This document shows, in pieces, positions 24,956 through 37,709 of a stretch of DNA of 64,000 bases. Source of the stretch: Lithobates sylvaticus. Taxonomy: Eukaryota > Chordata > Amphibia > Anura > Ranidae. Location: assembly GCA_028564925.1 (NCBI GenBank), contig CM053028.1, forward strand, positions 368,543,902 to 368,607,901, read 5' to 3'. Position 1 is the first letter of the stretch; each line of letters starts with the position of its first letter. A program made the position numbers and the translations under genes. The notes under the pieces were generated by a model, which saw only the letters and a list, made by a program, of their open reading frames with translations, made no database searches and had not been told where the DNA came from.

Positions 24956-25857
24956 ATGAGATAGTTGAAATATCTATCTTTTCTTAGCTAAATGAAACCT
25001 TGATAGTGGGTTAAATAAAAGCCCTGTAAATAAATGTACCTTTCTCTGTTGTACATTTAATTCGATATGCCATTTTAGGTTTAGGGGGGACAACAGAGGG
25101 CCTGGGCAGCAGGGGGAATCAGCACCACACAGGGTAATTAGGGTGTGGCCAGGTATACGCTGTCAGCGTGCCTATGATGCATGCACTCCAGGGATTGCTG
25201 CAAGGGCAGGTTTTCTGATTGTGATCACTGTTTTCCTTTATACAGTGGCTATATCTTCTACTTAAGTTTCACATTCATTCATCACCCTCTCTTAGTGCTA
25301 ACAGATTTTCCAGGTGAAGCATAGAAAGTATGAAAAAAGTGTCAATGAGAGATAGGTAACCTCCACATTCAAATTCATCTAAAAAAATAGTCCCAATCTA
25401 AATATAAATTTCAGCATGTGTAGGTACAGAGGACATAATACTAATCAAGTAATTCTTGCTATTGTTTTGGAAATTGTAATCATCCTCAAATCATTACAGA
25501 ATAGATAACCAAACTAATCTGGGTTTCTAGTCTGCTTGTCCCCCCATTCCTTGTTCTTATATTAAGCTAAACATTTTTTTCCCCATTTAAAATGAACTAT
25601 GGCCACTTTACCCTAAATGCTACTAGCCAGGCATACCATGCTTTTGGCTGGTATGACCATTGATGAAGGTCTGCAAAGCATGTGGGCTTCTTGCTATACC
25701 AACAATGACCATTGCTATCTACAGAATTAGGCATAGGCAGGTTCTACAAGTGAGGGCCACCTGCAAAAACATGGGTTACCTAGTCATAATACAAGGCACC
25801 AAGCTCTTCTGCACCACTGATACACCTAAAAGGCAGTGTACCGTAAGTAAATTGTGA
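24956..25857. other. No gene seen
   Basis: AT-rich, apparently low-copy within this window. The small open frame at 25660-25857 ends next to a MITE and has no recognisable domain. Confidence 0.5.
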
Positions 25858-25865
25858 TGTAGGGG

Positions 25866-26035
25866 TAGGGTTGCCACCTCTCCCTTTTAAACCCGAACAC
25901 ATATGAATTACACAGGTTCTGTGGCTAATTTAATGCCGATAGTGCACCAATTGAGTTTAATTACCACCGTAATCAGACACAGAATTTGTGTAATTAATAT
26001 GTGTTCAGTTTTAAATGGATGAGGTGGCAACCCTA
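25866..26035. mobile_element. hAT-type palindromic MITE with perfect 8-bp target duplication
   Basis: A 170-bp element begins TAGGGTTGCCACCTC and ends with its exact reverse complement. The imperfect inverted repeat continues for about 60 bp per arm. TGTAGGGG flanks both sides (25858-25865 and 26036-26043), a perfect 8-bp duplication typical of hAT transposition. It has no coding capacity. Confidence 0.88.
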
Positions 26036-26043
26036 TGTAGGGG

Positions 26044-26415
26044 AAGTAGGGTTTGTGCAATTCACCTGTCCCCAGTGGGGCATAAAGTAAAGAATTAACT
26101 AATACCTAAAGCAAATAAAAAGAGCTATTATTGCCATCGACTCAAGAGAACTGCAATAAAACCTAGACCTCTAAGGTCATCTTTTCCAGCAGTTGGGAAA
26201 AATGCATAGTAAAATAGTGTACATTACAGAACTCCCTTCGCTGTATATTCAAGTACCGCTATAGAGCTGTCTTTTTTTATTATTTTACATTCATTTTGTT
26301 CCATCTTATAAAGCTGACCATTGTACAAATTTCACCTTTTTTGCAGCTTGGAGCACACTTTGATCTTTGTTCAAAAACTTTAAGGCAAATTTAAATACCT
26401 ATATCCACAATATGT

Positions 26416-26458
<43 letters not shown>

Positions 26459-27340
26459 GGAGCTAATTAATGTGCAGCAAAAATGTATAGCCCGCAGTTT
26501 TTACTTTTTCATGCAAGGTTAAGGTCATGTTTTTTTTTTTTTTTTCTAGATCATAAAATGAGAATGGGTTGCTTGAAAGTGGATTTATCTGTATCATTTC
26601 ATTTCATTGCACCTCAGCCGGCGCACATCTTGGGCAGTGAGACAAGAAAGTAACTGCTTTATCAAGCTGATTATAAAGCTATCCATGGATTGTCAGCAGG
26701 TGTTTCTGAAAAGAGTGATCAGTCACTATTCAGAGACACACACACATGGCAATTTTCTATTGCACCTTTATGGCTGCCCTCCGCATTGAGAGAAAAACAC
26801 ATGGAGAATTACATGAGCAGAACACAGATGAAAAACTGAAGAGAGGAAAAGGATGAGAAAACATATAGAAGGAATACAACTATAGACAGAAATGAAAAGA
26901 CTACTTAGGGGGCAAGGGATAACAACTTACTTTCCTTGGATAAAAAGCTTTCATATACAGCACGCCACTTTTTTTTTTTTACAATCACCAAACTCCAACT
27001 TATTAGGCAGATAAATCTAATAATGTATCAGGGCCAATTTACATTTGTTCAGTGCGTTATTGCAAGTGCATAAGCCTGCTTTATGCCACGCACGAACGTG
27101 CAGCGCATAAAGGCAACCTATTGATTCTAAGGGGCTTCTGATGCACAAAAACATTCAATATATTAGACAAATTTCTGCCACAGTGCACTATGGTGCATTG
27201 CCATGAGTTACAGCAGGGTACTTCCAGGAATGTGTTGAAGTGCTATTTAAAATAAATGGCATACATTAGTGCCTTTAAAGTAATACTGGACTGCTTTTTT
27301 TAAAATCCTGCAAGGGCCAAAAGGCATATTAATTGTCGTA
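26044..27340. other. No gene seen; contains a (TA)n run
   Basis: A (TA)n microsatellite lies at about 26418-26455. The rest is AT-rich with T and AC runs. The open frame at 26607-26789 has no recognisable domain. Confidence 0.5.
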
Positions 27341-27344
27341 TTTA

Positions 27345-27600
27345 TCGGCGTATAACATGCACCCCAATTTAAGAGGGAAGTTTCAGGAATTTATTAATTT
27401 TTTTAAATAAACCACTTTGAAGCAAAATAATGGTCAGTAAGCATCAATGCAGCCTGATTAGTGCCCATCTGCAGCCTCAGTGCAGCCTAATCTGTGCCCA
27501 TCTGCAGCTTCAGTGTAGCCTGATCTGTGCCCATCTACAGCCTGATCTGCGCCCATCTATAGCCTGATCTGCGCCCATCTCCCCATTAATGCAGCTCACC
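27345..27600. repeat. Dispersed repeat with ~24-bp CAGCCTGATCTG minisatellite
   Basis: Begins with a TCGGCGTATAAC block. From about 27440 it carries about six units of CAGCCTGATCTGTGCCCATCT with variations. The unit recurs in tandem with changing length, so it is a minisatellite inside a longer repeat. Confidence 0.6.
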
Positions 27601-28248
27601 ATCTCAGTCGGCAGTCACATGCACAGTCCCGCCTCCGCCATCGGTATTGGACCAGCTCCTGTGAACAGCCCACTTCCTCCTTCTTGTCTGGTCATTAGCC
27701 TAGGCTTGACATCATGCACAGCTCTCTCTCTAACTCTCGTGAGAGTTTGCCAGGAAGGGAGGGGGGTGAGTCATAAGAAGGCCAATGAGAGCTGCAGAGC
27801 TGGAGGTGTGCCTCTGTGTGTCTGCAAATCCAGGAAGTGAACTTCTGCAAGATTTCTGCAGAATATTTGGCATTTAAAGAATCACAGTATATATAAAATA
27901 ATATGCAAAGTGGTTTAAGGGAAGCCTCAGAATGGCAAAGATGTTTTTATTACAAATTATGTGAGCAGACTGCAGTTTCTCTTTAAAGAATTGGTATCTG
28001 CCATATTGAAACCAAAATTTATAAATACAAAACGGCATACAAATAAGTAATTGTTCTTTTTCTGTAAGAATACCAAAAGGAACTATCATGAAACTTTCTC
28101 TGCTATGTGTGTGAAGCATGACTTTTGTGGAATGTATGGCTACCAATCAGCATTATGTCAAGAATTGCAGAATAATCAGTATATTCATTTTCCTACAAAA
28201 ACAGAATTTATATTATTCAGACATTATATTCCTCAGTGTGTTCTATAA

Positions 28249-28685
28249 TGCCGCGTACACACGACCAGACTTTCAGGCAAACTAGGTCTGACGGGATTAG
28301 TCCGTCGGACAATCCGATCGTGTGTGGGCTAAGCCGTTCGTTTTTCGGGGAAAAAATCTGGCGGACCTAGAAATAGAACATGTTTCAAATCTATCCGCGG
28401 ACTCAATTCCGACAGACTCAAATCGGGAAAACCGTTCGCCTGTGTACTGGTCCAACTGACCAAATACGACGCAAGGGCAGCTATTGGCTACTGGCTATTG
28501 AACTTCCTTTTTTAGTCCTGTTTACGTCACCACGTTCAAAACGAACAGACTTTCGAATGGACTTAGTCCGTTCGTGTGTGGGCAAGTCCATTCGTTCGGA
28601 AAGTCCATCAGAACTCCACCGAAAGTCTGTCAGGAAGACCGTTGGACCTAGTTTGCCTGAAAGTCTGGCCGTGTGTACGCAGCAT
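28249..28685. mobile_element. GCCGCGTACACACGA-type palindromic MITE, copy 1
   Basis: Ends GCCGCGTACACACGACC and GGCCGTGTGTACGCAGC are inverted repeats. The next inner parts (CAGACTTTCAGGCAAACTAG against CTAGTTTGCCTGAAAGTCTG) are exact. A central segment, GGCTATTGAACTTCCTTTTTT...GTTTACGTCAC, is shared with the copy at 37294. Open frames on both strands are palindrome artefacts. Confidence 0.75.
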
Positions 28686-28689
28686 AAGT

Positions 28690-30880
28690 GATCGTTCTCA
28701 ACGAGGTGAGCCATTCATAATTTCCATTTCATCTTTTTGTAGGGTTATTTTTTAAATTAAATTAATTGTTTAAATGGGAAAGGAAGTTGATTTCTCACAA
28801 CTGTCTTCTGCAGCTCTCACTGGTTCTCCTGCTACACGGAATACCTGTCCCTATCGGAAGAGGCTTTTTCCCCTCTGTTCCTGGCTCTTTAACAACCACA
28901 TACATTTGGATTTCACACTACTCTTTTTCTCTGTAGAAACAAACAGGCAGATACATCTCCCTAGCAGTGACACAGATATCAATAAACACTTGGCAGAGGC
29001 TCTCACTTTGAAATACTTGATCAAACAGCAGTTTGCAATTAGATGCAGTTTGCAATTAGATGCAGTTTACATGACAGGTAGTGGCAACCCACTTGGCTCC
29101 ACCAAAGGGCAGATATGTTGCACATAAGCCTGTGCTTAAGACCAACAGTGTCTGGAGGTTGCTCAAGAACCTGGAGAATAATGTCTTTGGAGGGGTGTCT
29201 CTTTTTTGGTGACCTATCTAATGATGCTTACTAGTGTAGAATAGAATGAAACCCCAAAGAACTATGAGAAATATTAGCATTAACAAATACTTTTTCTGAA
29301 AAAAATTTGAAAAACAAGAGAAATGGTATGCAATACAACATAACAACGAGGCAGAAACAATAAAGAAAAAAAAACAACTAAACAGCTTAGTATATTATTT
29401 ATTTAGCATGAGAAAAACTGGTGGAGCATTCAAGCTTCCGCAAAACATTAAAACATTTAGCTTTGAGCCCCTGATTTCCACAATGGTAACAAAAGTTAAA
29501 TGTTTAGTCAGCACATATTTGCTTTTCTAAAGCCTCTATACTGCTCACTCACTCCTTTACAGAAGGAGGGCAATTCCACCCAGTCTGGTTGCTCAGAAAT
29601 GAGCTTCTATAAATACATTCCTCTAAATAATAATAAAAAAGAAACCTTTAGAAGGACAGCTAATTTACAGCACAGCTACACATTCTGAACCGAGAGAAAT
29701 TATAATTTAAATGGGGCGTCAGTGAAAAAATACGGCGTGGGGTATTCCCTTAAAATCATCAGAGTAACCCTTCAGATGGAGGATGTTCGACATCCTCCTG
29801 AAATTGCATTACACATTAAGTGCATGTTTGAAGTCAGCAGGGTGCCTGCCTAAGATGTTCTCCATGGCTAATTTGATACATATTGTGCTATAAGCTGCTG
29901 CAAGTAGCTAGTAATGACGAAAGTCAAAAAATTTATGGATGAGCAAAATAGAAGCTCTTATGGATGGAGTGTTTTTAAATCAGGTGCATAATTTACCCAG
30001 CATCAGACTATCAGACCACATGGAGAGTACATTACTAAATTGGACTTGCAAGCAGATAGAAAAGCAGCTTCTTTTAATAAGCACTCCTTCAATTTATTGG
30101 CTCTACAATTACTCACACCAAATTATCAGCAGCTGCTCATTGTTTGGTGATTTATCTGAGATAAGGAATTATATTTATTTCCAATCAACAAACCATTCAA
30201 GAGCTCTTTAGAACTTTTTTTTGCAATTTTTTTTAACACCCAAGAAGACCTGTATCACCTTAAAAGTTCTATGTAGACTACAATCGCTTTGGAATTTGTA
30301 TCTATTTATACCTATTACATGTATTATGTTTCAAAGTTTGTGTATTTTTTTTCTAGGCTTATCCTAATATGGAAATGTAAGTGCAATAAGCAAAGATGAC
30401 TAAACCTCTTAAAATATTGCATAAGGATGAATCAGACCCTTATTTAGATCTAATTATTTCATTAGTTGTAAATGAAAATGATTTTTTTTAAATACTGTAT
30501 TGTAAATATAAAAAAGCCTGCTGAGTAATCAGATTGTGGGGGCTCAAAACTTTCTGAAACATGTATGATACGGTGTCCAATTTTTGGAAAGATAAAAAAA
30601 AAAAATTTAATTATAGATTCAGCTAGTGACTTTATTTGATGTGTAAAGAGGCTGAAAGCAACAGGTTAACTTTAATACCCCCTCTCTAAAAGCATAAACT
30701 CACCTTTTCTTCACTGCGCCACTGCTCTGTTCAGCCTGGTGTTTAGGCCCCTGCTGTCATATGGGGGGCCAGTATAGCATTCTCAGCCCTGGATACGTTC
30801 CTAGAGTGATTTAGAACTTTAGAAGTAAAACTGCATGTGCACTACTATGGAGAGTTGATTAACCATTTTATTTCCAGGAC
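28690..30880. other. No gene seen (2.2 kb)
   Basis: AT-rich DNA without an obvious repeat. The open frames at 28774-29127 and 29939-30211 have mixed composition but lack splice context or domain similarity I can recognise. This is one of the longest apparently single-copy stretches in the window. Confidence 0.5.
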
Positions 30881-30886
30881 ATTTAC

Positions 30887-31802
30887 TTAACTGCTTAGGG
30901 ACCGGAAGGTTTTACCCCCTTCATGACCAGGCCATTTTTTTGCGTTATGGCACTGCATTACTTTGACTCAAAATTATGCGGTCGTGCGATGCTGCACCCA
31001 AACAAAATTTATGCCCTTTTTTTCCCACAAATAGAGCTTTCTTTTGGTGGTATTTAATCACCTCTGCATTTTTTCTTGTTTGTGCTAGAAACAAAAAAGG
31101 ACCCACAATTTTGAAAAAATACATATTTTTTTTACTCTCTGCTTTAAAACATATCAAATAAAAAAAAAAAGTAAAAATTGTCTTCATCAGTTTAGGCCAA
31201 TATGTATTCTGCTACATGTTTTTGGTAAAACAAATCCCAATAAGCGTATATTGATTGGTTTGCGCAAATGTTATAGCATCTACCAAATAGGGGATAGGTT
31301 TAAGCAATTTTTTATTTTTTTTTACTAGTAATGGCGGGACTGAGACATTGCTGTGGAGAGATCAGACACCTGACACTTTTTTGGGGAACCAGTGACATTA
31401 TTACAGTGATCAATGCTAAAAAAATGTATAAAAAAAAAACTGTATAAATGACATTGGCACGGAAGGGGTTAACATTAGGGGAAATCAAAGGGTTAAGTGT
31501 GTTCCCTGTTTGTGCTTTCTTACTGCGGGGGGATGGGCTCACTGCATGGACACAGTGATCCATGTTCCTGATTAGCAGGAACACAAGATCACAGTGTCCA
31601 TGCCTGACAGAACGGCGGTCTGCCTTGTTTACATCTGCAGACCACCGTTCTAACTCTTTGGGGAATGATCTGCGTGTTCCAGCGGACATCGTGTCCGACG
31701 GACCCGGTGATTGGCTCCCCCTGTGGCCAATGGGCACGTGCCACCCAGTTGCTATTGCACGGAACGACGTACAACTGGGGCGGGTGGTCGGCAAGTGGTT
31801 AA
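30887..31802. mobile_element. TTAA-flanked element, copy 2 (916 bp)
   Basis: Begins TTAACTGCTTAGGGACC and ends GGCAAGTGGTTAA. The left 450 bp match the left arm of copy 1 at 7916 (AAATAGAGCTTTCTTTTGG, ATTGATTGGTTTGCGCA, TACTAGTAATGGCG). The right arm of the long palindrome is absent, and a GC-rich centre and short terminus remain. Confidence 0.75.
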
Positions 31803-32105
31803 AGCCCCCAAAACATTATATATTTTCTGAAAGCAGGGGCCCTAATAGTGGTTGCAATATTTTGGGAAGGGTTTATCAAATTTATGTTTTCTGTAAGAAG
31901 CATGCAAAACTAAATTTTAGTGCACACAAACACAATAAAATCAACCTTTTTGTGTGTTCAAAAAATATTAGTTATGTCAAGAAAATTCATACCAAATATG
32001 TCAAGTCTCAAAGCTGCATGTGCTCGAGAAACAGTGAAAAATTACAGCACCAAAAATTACCAATAGGCAATGCTTTAAATGCTTATAAAGTTCATCAGTT
32101 TAGTG

Positions 32106-32655
32106 TTAAAGCGGTTATGCACTCGTTTTTTTTTGGGCTATATGCCAAGGGCATATAGCTCAATTGGGGGACTTACCTGTTCCATCTTCCATCTCGATCG
32201 CCGCCGGTTTTCATCTTCATCTTCTTCTTGTGTTCTTCTTGTCTGCTGGGGTCCATCTTGCCTGTGGGCATGTGAAACCCCACAGGCACTTTAGATGGCC
32301 CAGCATGCACCGCCGTTACTCGCGCGTGCGCAGTAACGGCACATCTGCCGACATCTCACGAGATTTCGGAAGATGTGGCCCAAATCTCGCGAGATTTCGG
32401 AAGATGTGGCTGAAATCTCGCGAGATTTCGGAAGATGCCCGCACTGACTCCTGGGATCAATGACACCAGATCCCAGGAGACAGTGCGGCGTGACGAGGAT
32501 CCCCGCAAGACCCCGCCCACCCCCGAAGAGAAAGAAGACAGGAAGTCCTCGATTACAAGGTAAGTAAAAAAAAAAAAACATTTCATTTAGTACTCTTTGC
32601 CTGATTTGGAAGGCAAAGAGATTTACTAAATGAAATGGGTGCAGAACCGCTTTAA
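32106..32655. mobile_element. TTAA-flanked MITE with AAGCGGTT ends (550 bp)
   Basis: TTAAAGCGGTTATGCACTC at the left mirrors the right end read in reverse, TTAAAGCGGTTCTGCACCC. TTAA is present at both borders. The GC-rich centre holds three 31-bp units with the TCTCGCGAGA palindrome. A second inverted pair, CTTTGCCT...AGGCAAAG, lies near the right end. No transposase is seen. Confidence 0.75.
32354..32425. promoter_or_regulatory. Three TCTCGCGAGA-type palindromes, 31 bp apart
   Basis: TCTCACGAGA at 32354-32363, TCTCGCGAGA at 32385-32394 and at 32416-32425, each followed by TTTCGGAAGATG. TCTCGCGAGA is a known vertebrate promoter motif bound by BANP. Whether these sites act in the cell is unknown; they lie in a MITE. 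Confidence 0.6.
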
Positions 32656-33187
32656 CCATAAATGACACACCTAGAATTATTTCTCACATTCAGCGATACC
32701 CAATATGTGACACAGAATAGTTTACATACACGAGCTTGCCCTATGAGAGCGTTTTCAGTCACGTGTGAGCGGGGAAATGGGAGAACTTTTAAATTTGTAA
32801 TTGTATTTAATATAATTTATTTTACAATGTATCTTTTTTCACATTTAAATTTATCACTATCACAAGGTGGTTTGAAATGCAGTTTACCTAGATCTTCAGA
32901 CAGGATTTGAGAGATTTCAGAGCAAAGTACTTCCAAATTCACGCTCTACAGAGGACATAGGAGAAGGGTAGTAGATGTTCCTTCCTGTCTTCCTGCTCAC
33001 TAACCCACCACTAGGGATGAGCTTGATGTTCGCACAAATTTTTTGTCTGTTCGCATGTTCTGGTGCAAAACCCATTGGGGGGGGTGTTCAGCTCATCCCC
33101 ACCCACCACTGTTTGTTGTCACCCTAGGCTCCCAGCAGGAATGGGTGAGCATGGGAAACACAGGGGGATACCACACTTTCAGTTTTG

Positions 33188-33536
33188 TTAAAGTAATCAG
33201 GCTTACCTGTAGTTACAGTAAATACTTCCTAAACGTGCACCGTTTAAGAGATATTTACTTTAGTAGCAGCTGGTGATGTCACGGCGCATGTGTACTGTGC
33301 TCTCAGTGGACGGGAGTGATGTCATCGTGGCTTGGCCATTCAAACAGCCAGATCCCGCAAACCCAGAAGGTAGACCGGACGAAGATGGAAGCCCTGTGAG
33401 CGGTGACAGCGTGCCGTTGGAGATCTTTGTTTTAAGGTAGGTCTTTCATAATGAGCTAACATGCAATGCATATTATCACATTATCCTGCAGGGGCCTAAT
33501 TATTTTTTTTTTTTTTACGCTTTACTGCCGCTTTAA
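33188..33536. mobile_element. TTAA-flanked MITE with CCGCTTTAA end
   Basis: Starts TTAAAGTAATCAGG and ends ACTGCCGCTTTAA. The end resembles the AAGCGG terminus of the MITE at 32106. Its final TTAA (33533-33536) is also the first TTAA of the next element, so one inserted at the edge of the other. Confidence 0.6.
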
Positions 33537-35224
33537 CCACTAAACCCCCTTCCTAAGCAGACCAATTTTCAGCTTTCTGTGCTCTCACACTTTGATTGAC
33601 AATTACTCAGTCATGCAACACTGTACCCATATGAAATGTTTGTCCTTTTTTTCACACAAATAGAGCTGGTATTTAATCACTGCTGGGTTTTTTATTTTTT
33701 GCGCTATAAATGAAAAAAGAAAATTCAGTAAAAAAAAATTCTGTTTCTGTTAAAATTTATGGCAGAGTATTGATGAGTATTGGCGCATATTGGCAGAGTA
33801 TTGGCGAGTATTGGCAGAGTATTGCAGAGTAATGCATAGTATGGCAGAGTATGGGCACTGAGCAGCGCTGTGGGCACTACAGATCCAGCCCACAGCGCTG
33901 CCCAATGCCCATACTCTGCCATACTCTGCAATACTATGCAATACGATCTCTCCCTCTCTCCTCTCACACTGTACCGATTGGTACAGAGAGGGGAGAGAGG
34001 AACCGGCGGCATGACATGACGCCGGTTTGTTTACAAGTGATGCTCCATCATTTAACTGCTTCCCGACCGCCTCATGTAGATATACGTCTACAGAATGGCA
34101 CAGGCAGGCAAAAGCACGTATATATACGTCCCCTTTAAATGCCTGCCCGTGGGTCGGGAGCTCCGTGACCCCGGCCGTGGGACCAGCGGACCCGATCGCT
34201 GCTGGTGTCCCGCGATCGGGTTACAGAGCTGATGAACGGGGAGAGGTATGTGTAAACAAACCTCTCCCCGCGCTTCCTACTCTGCCTGTCATTGATTGGC
34301 TGTTCCCGGTCATCGGGAAAGCCGATCAATGACGTCAGACGTCAGCCCCGCCCCTAATGTAAAAAAACACACACGTCACAGCCCATAACCCCTCCCCTCC
34401 CCCTAGTGGTTAACTCTTTCACTACAACTGTCATTTATACAGGAATCAATGCATTTAAATAGCATTGATTGCTGTATAAATGACAATGGTCCCAAAAATG
34501 TGTCAAAAATGTCCGATGTGTCCGCCGTAATGTCGCAGTCACAAAAAAAATTGCTGATCGCCGCCATTACTAGTAAAAAATAAATATTAATAAAAATGCT
34601 ATAAAACTATCCCCTATTTTGTAAACGCTATAACTTTTGCGCAAACCAATCAATAATCGCTAATTGCGATTTTTTTTACCAAAAATATGTAGAAGAATAC
34701 GTATCGACCTAAACTGAGAAAAAAAAAATGTTTTTTTTATATATTTTTTGGGGATATTTATTATAGCAAAAAGCAAAAAATATTGAATTTTTTTCAAAAT
34801 TGTCGCTCTATTTTTGTTTATAGCGCAAAAAATAAAAACCGCAGGGGCGATCAAATACCACCAAAAGAAAGCTCTATTTGTGGGAAAAAAAGGACGCCAA
34901 TTTTGTTTGGGAGCCACGTCGCACGACCGCGCAATTGTCAGTTAAATCGACGCAGTGCCGAATCGCAAAAAGGGGCCTGGTCCTTTGGCTGCCAATTGGT
35001 CCGGGGCTGAAGTGGTTAAAGGAGCGATCACGTGGTAAACGTCTGCTATCAGCGGCCATTTAGCGTGATCCATGATGCACCGGGTCCCCTGGACCCGGCG
35101 GTCACAGATGTTCCCGGGTGCGCGCCCCAGGAGGCACGCGGGAGTGCGATTCTGTGAGGACCTCCAATGGATGTCCTCACGCTGTATCCGTCTTTCGGCT
35201 ATGGCCCGGTCGGCATGTGGTTAA
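33533..35224. mobile_element. TTAA-flanked palindromic element, copy 3
   Basis: The left arm (33533-33720) is diverged. The right arm (34410-35019) is a close match to the right arm of copy 1 (for example ATTTAAATAGCATTGATTGCTGTATAAATGACA and AAAGAAAGCTCTATTTGTGGG). The main palindrome ends at GGTTAA (35019). An extra end segment with its own TTAA extends to 35224, as in copy 1. The centre holds a TTGGCAGAGTA minisatellite (33770-33860) and a GGGCACTACAGATCCAGCCC hairpin (near 33873). Confidence 0.7.
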
Positions 35225-35800
35225 TACTGCTCCACCAAGTATGCCAATAGGTTTCAGGAAGAACTAAAAAGTAGTTTTGTTGCGGTTTCTGATTTCTAAC
35301 ACATCTTAACCTTCACTATTGGGGGTGATAGAGGAGAGAATCACTTTAAATAAAATATTAAACCTGTCACAACTATGGGACCTGCCTATCCTGAACAAGT
35401 ATACAGATCAGAAGAGGAATTTGACTTTTCTCAAACTGATCTATGTACCTATCTTGGGTCAGTGATTTAAAAACTGGTGAAGCAGTTTTTTGAAAATAGG
35501 CACTCAGAAATGGAAACTCCCATGTTTAAAGAAATGACAAACTCCATGTTTACCTCATAACTGATTTCCTAGACTTATTTCATAGATTTATTTCCTAGAT
35601 TTACTAAACCTAGAAGGAATCTTTAGTTCACCAGAGGAGGCCTAGTCTTTAGTCTAAATCAGGAGTTGTAAACCATTGTTATCCATACCCATTGGGCATA
35701 TGAGAACCAAATGATGAGAGTAAGAAACTGTATCTAAAATATAAAAAAACAAAAATAAAAAAAAAACTAAAACCTAATTCAATGCATTGCTGAACCTGGA
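35225..35800. other. No gene seen
   Basis: AT-rich DNA between TTAA-flanked elements. No domain or repeat is recognised, apart from small internal duplications near 35570-35600 (CTAGACTTATTTC / CTAGATTTAC). Confidence 0.45.
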
Positions 35801-35989
35801 TTAAAGTGGAGAAATCAACTTTATGTGTCAGATGTCACACAACTAACATTGTCAGTAACTGTACCTCAATTCCATGTTGTGATTGCACAAAAACAATAGA
35901 CAAATTCACTAGTTGTAACTATATTTTTTTTGTCATTTATTTCTTTTCAATAACTATGATAAAATCCTTACAATTCTTTTTCAGTTGTT

Positions 35990-36708
35990 CTTGGCTACCC
36001 ATATGTATAGAAGAAGCAAGCCAATGACATCTTCTGCAGTGATACCGGTATACCTAAAAGGACTGTTTTGCCCAAAGCAGCCCTGATTCTTATCAAGTCC
36101 CTCGCTGGCATTCCAGGCCCTTCCCTCCAGCCTAGTGCCCCCATAGCAAGCAGCATAGCCCCGCTCTCTCCTCATTGGCTCACTGACTGTGATTGACAGT
36201 AGGAGGAGCCAATGATTAATCCCTGCTGTCTCAGCTAATGAGGAGGGAGAGCCCGGGACAGCAGAGGCTCTCATGCACATCGGTGGATCGAGATGGGGCT
36301 TAGGTTAATTTTATTGTATGCATGAAGGTAAAAAACCTTGAGTCTTTACAACCACTTTAAGATGATATTAAAGGATATTTTTTTATTTGCTAAAATAAAA
36401 GAGAAGGTATACTTACCTGCTCTGTGCAATAATATTGCACAGAACCGTCCCTTGCCACCAGTTTGGTTGTGCCCCGCTCCTTCTTCTTCCAAGTACCTCC
36501 TTAGCAAACCATGTGCTGATGTGCTATGAAGGAACCTGTGCGGATATGCTCCAGATTTGGGCTTTGTGCCTTTATAGAAAGACAGAGCCGGTAAACCACG
36601 CCCCCACTCCCTCCCCACAGGAGTTTAACTGACAGCAGCAGGAGCAACACTGCCTTCTTGCAGAGAATACATTAGGTAAAAAACCTTCTGAGTTTAGAAC
36701 CACTTTAA
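35990..36708. repeat. Two adjoining TTAA-type repeats ending AACCACTTTAA
   Basis: Both carry the same 3' block (GGTAAAAAACCTT, GAGT-TTA, AACCACTTTAA), ending at 36360 and at 36708. The second copy has a TTAAAGG start at 36368. Central parts differ. The first copy's left border is uncertain. Confidence 0.6.
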
Positions 36709-37290
36709 GATCACCTGATCTAACCTATGCACACTATGCTTAGGTTGGAACAGCATTTAACAGGTTCTAAAAAATGTCTGAGAAAGATCACAGGACAAAA
36801 GCATGATGCTCTGGCATCATCCCTTAACCTGCAGTCAGTGCTTTGCATATAATTTTGGAGCACACTAGTGCAAGTAGGGAGTCCTCAAATGACACCTCTT
36901 CATGGTCGGAGTCAGTGTAAGTAACCAGCAACACATGATTACTGTGCAGAAATTCCCAGCTTCCTAAAGAAGACAGAGGAGATATAGAAGCACAGGCTGT
37001 TCCAGTATCACTCGAGCTTCTGTACTCTCTATTCCTTTAGTAGCTTCAAAAGCAGTCAATGGTGGTGCCAAATAAACACTTTATGCAACGTAAATGCTAA
37101 TCACGGATTTTCTCCATAGTTCTGACACACAGCTGTGTGAGAACTATCTGTGTCTGATTACTTTGTTTCTATGGAACAGCTTTTATTAGCAGTCTGGATA
37201 GTGTTATGCAAAAGCACACACACAAACTCACCCTAGAAAAAATTTTCCTGACATTTTTTGGTAGAAAAGAGTGCTTTACCCAGCAATGTG
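36709..37290. other. No gene seen
   Basis: Mixed-composition DNA without a recognised repeat. No coding signature. Confidence 0.45.
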
Positions 37291-37293
37291 TTT

Positions 37294-37706
37294 TGCCGTG
37301 TACACACGAGCGGAATTTCCGACAGAAAAAGTCAGACGGGAGCTTTTTATCATATATTCCGATTGTGTGTATGCCTCATCTGACTTTTTTTTTTAGAAAA
37401 TTCTGACGGACCTAGAAATGGAACAGGTTTTAAATATTTCCGACGGAACCAATTCCTAATCGGGAAAAAACGCTCGTCTGTATAATGTTTCGACGGCGCA
37501 TGCTCTGAAGCAAGTACGAGATGGAAGCTATTGGCTACTGAACTTCCTTTTTCTAGTCGCGTTGTACGTCACTGCCTTCTAGACGGTCAGACTTTGGTGT
37601 GATCGTGTGTACGCAAGACAGTTTCAGCGGAATTCCATCTGAACTCTGTCTGAAAAACCTTCAGAGTTTATTCCGAAGGGAAAACTGGTCGTGTGTACAG
37701 GGCATA
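37294..37706. mobile_element. GCCGCGTACACACGA-type MITE, copy 2
   Basis: Ends GCCGTGTACACACGAGCGGAA and GGTCGTGTGTACAGGGC. The centre shares AGCTATTGGCTACTGAACTT and GTACGTCAC with copy 1 at 28249. Diverged, non-coding. Confidence 0.7.
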
Positions 37707-37709
37707 AGT

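Noticed and set aside
28774-29127. Possible host exon (117-codon frame in apparently unique DNA)
   Set aside because: No recognisable protein family, no convincing splice sites checked against a transcript, and mixed composition. Not called without further evidence.
31562-32158. Longest single open frame in the window outside LINEs (198 codons)
   Set aside because: It starts within the TTAA-flanked element and runs out into AT-rich DNA. Composition changes midway and no domain is visible.
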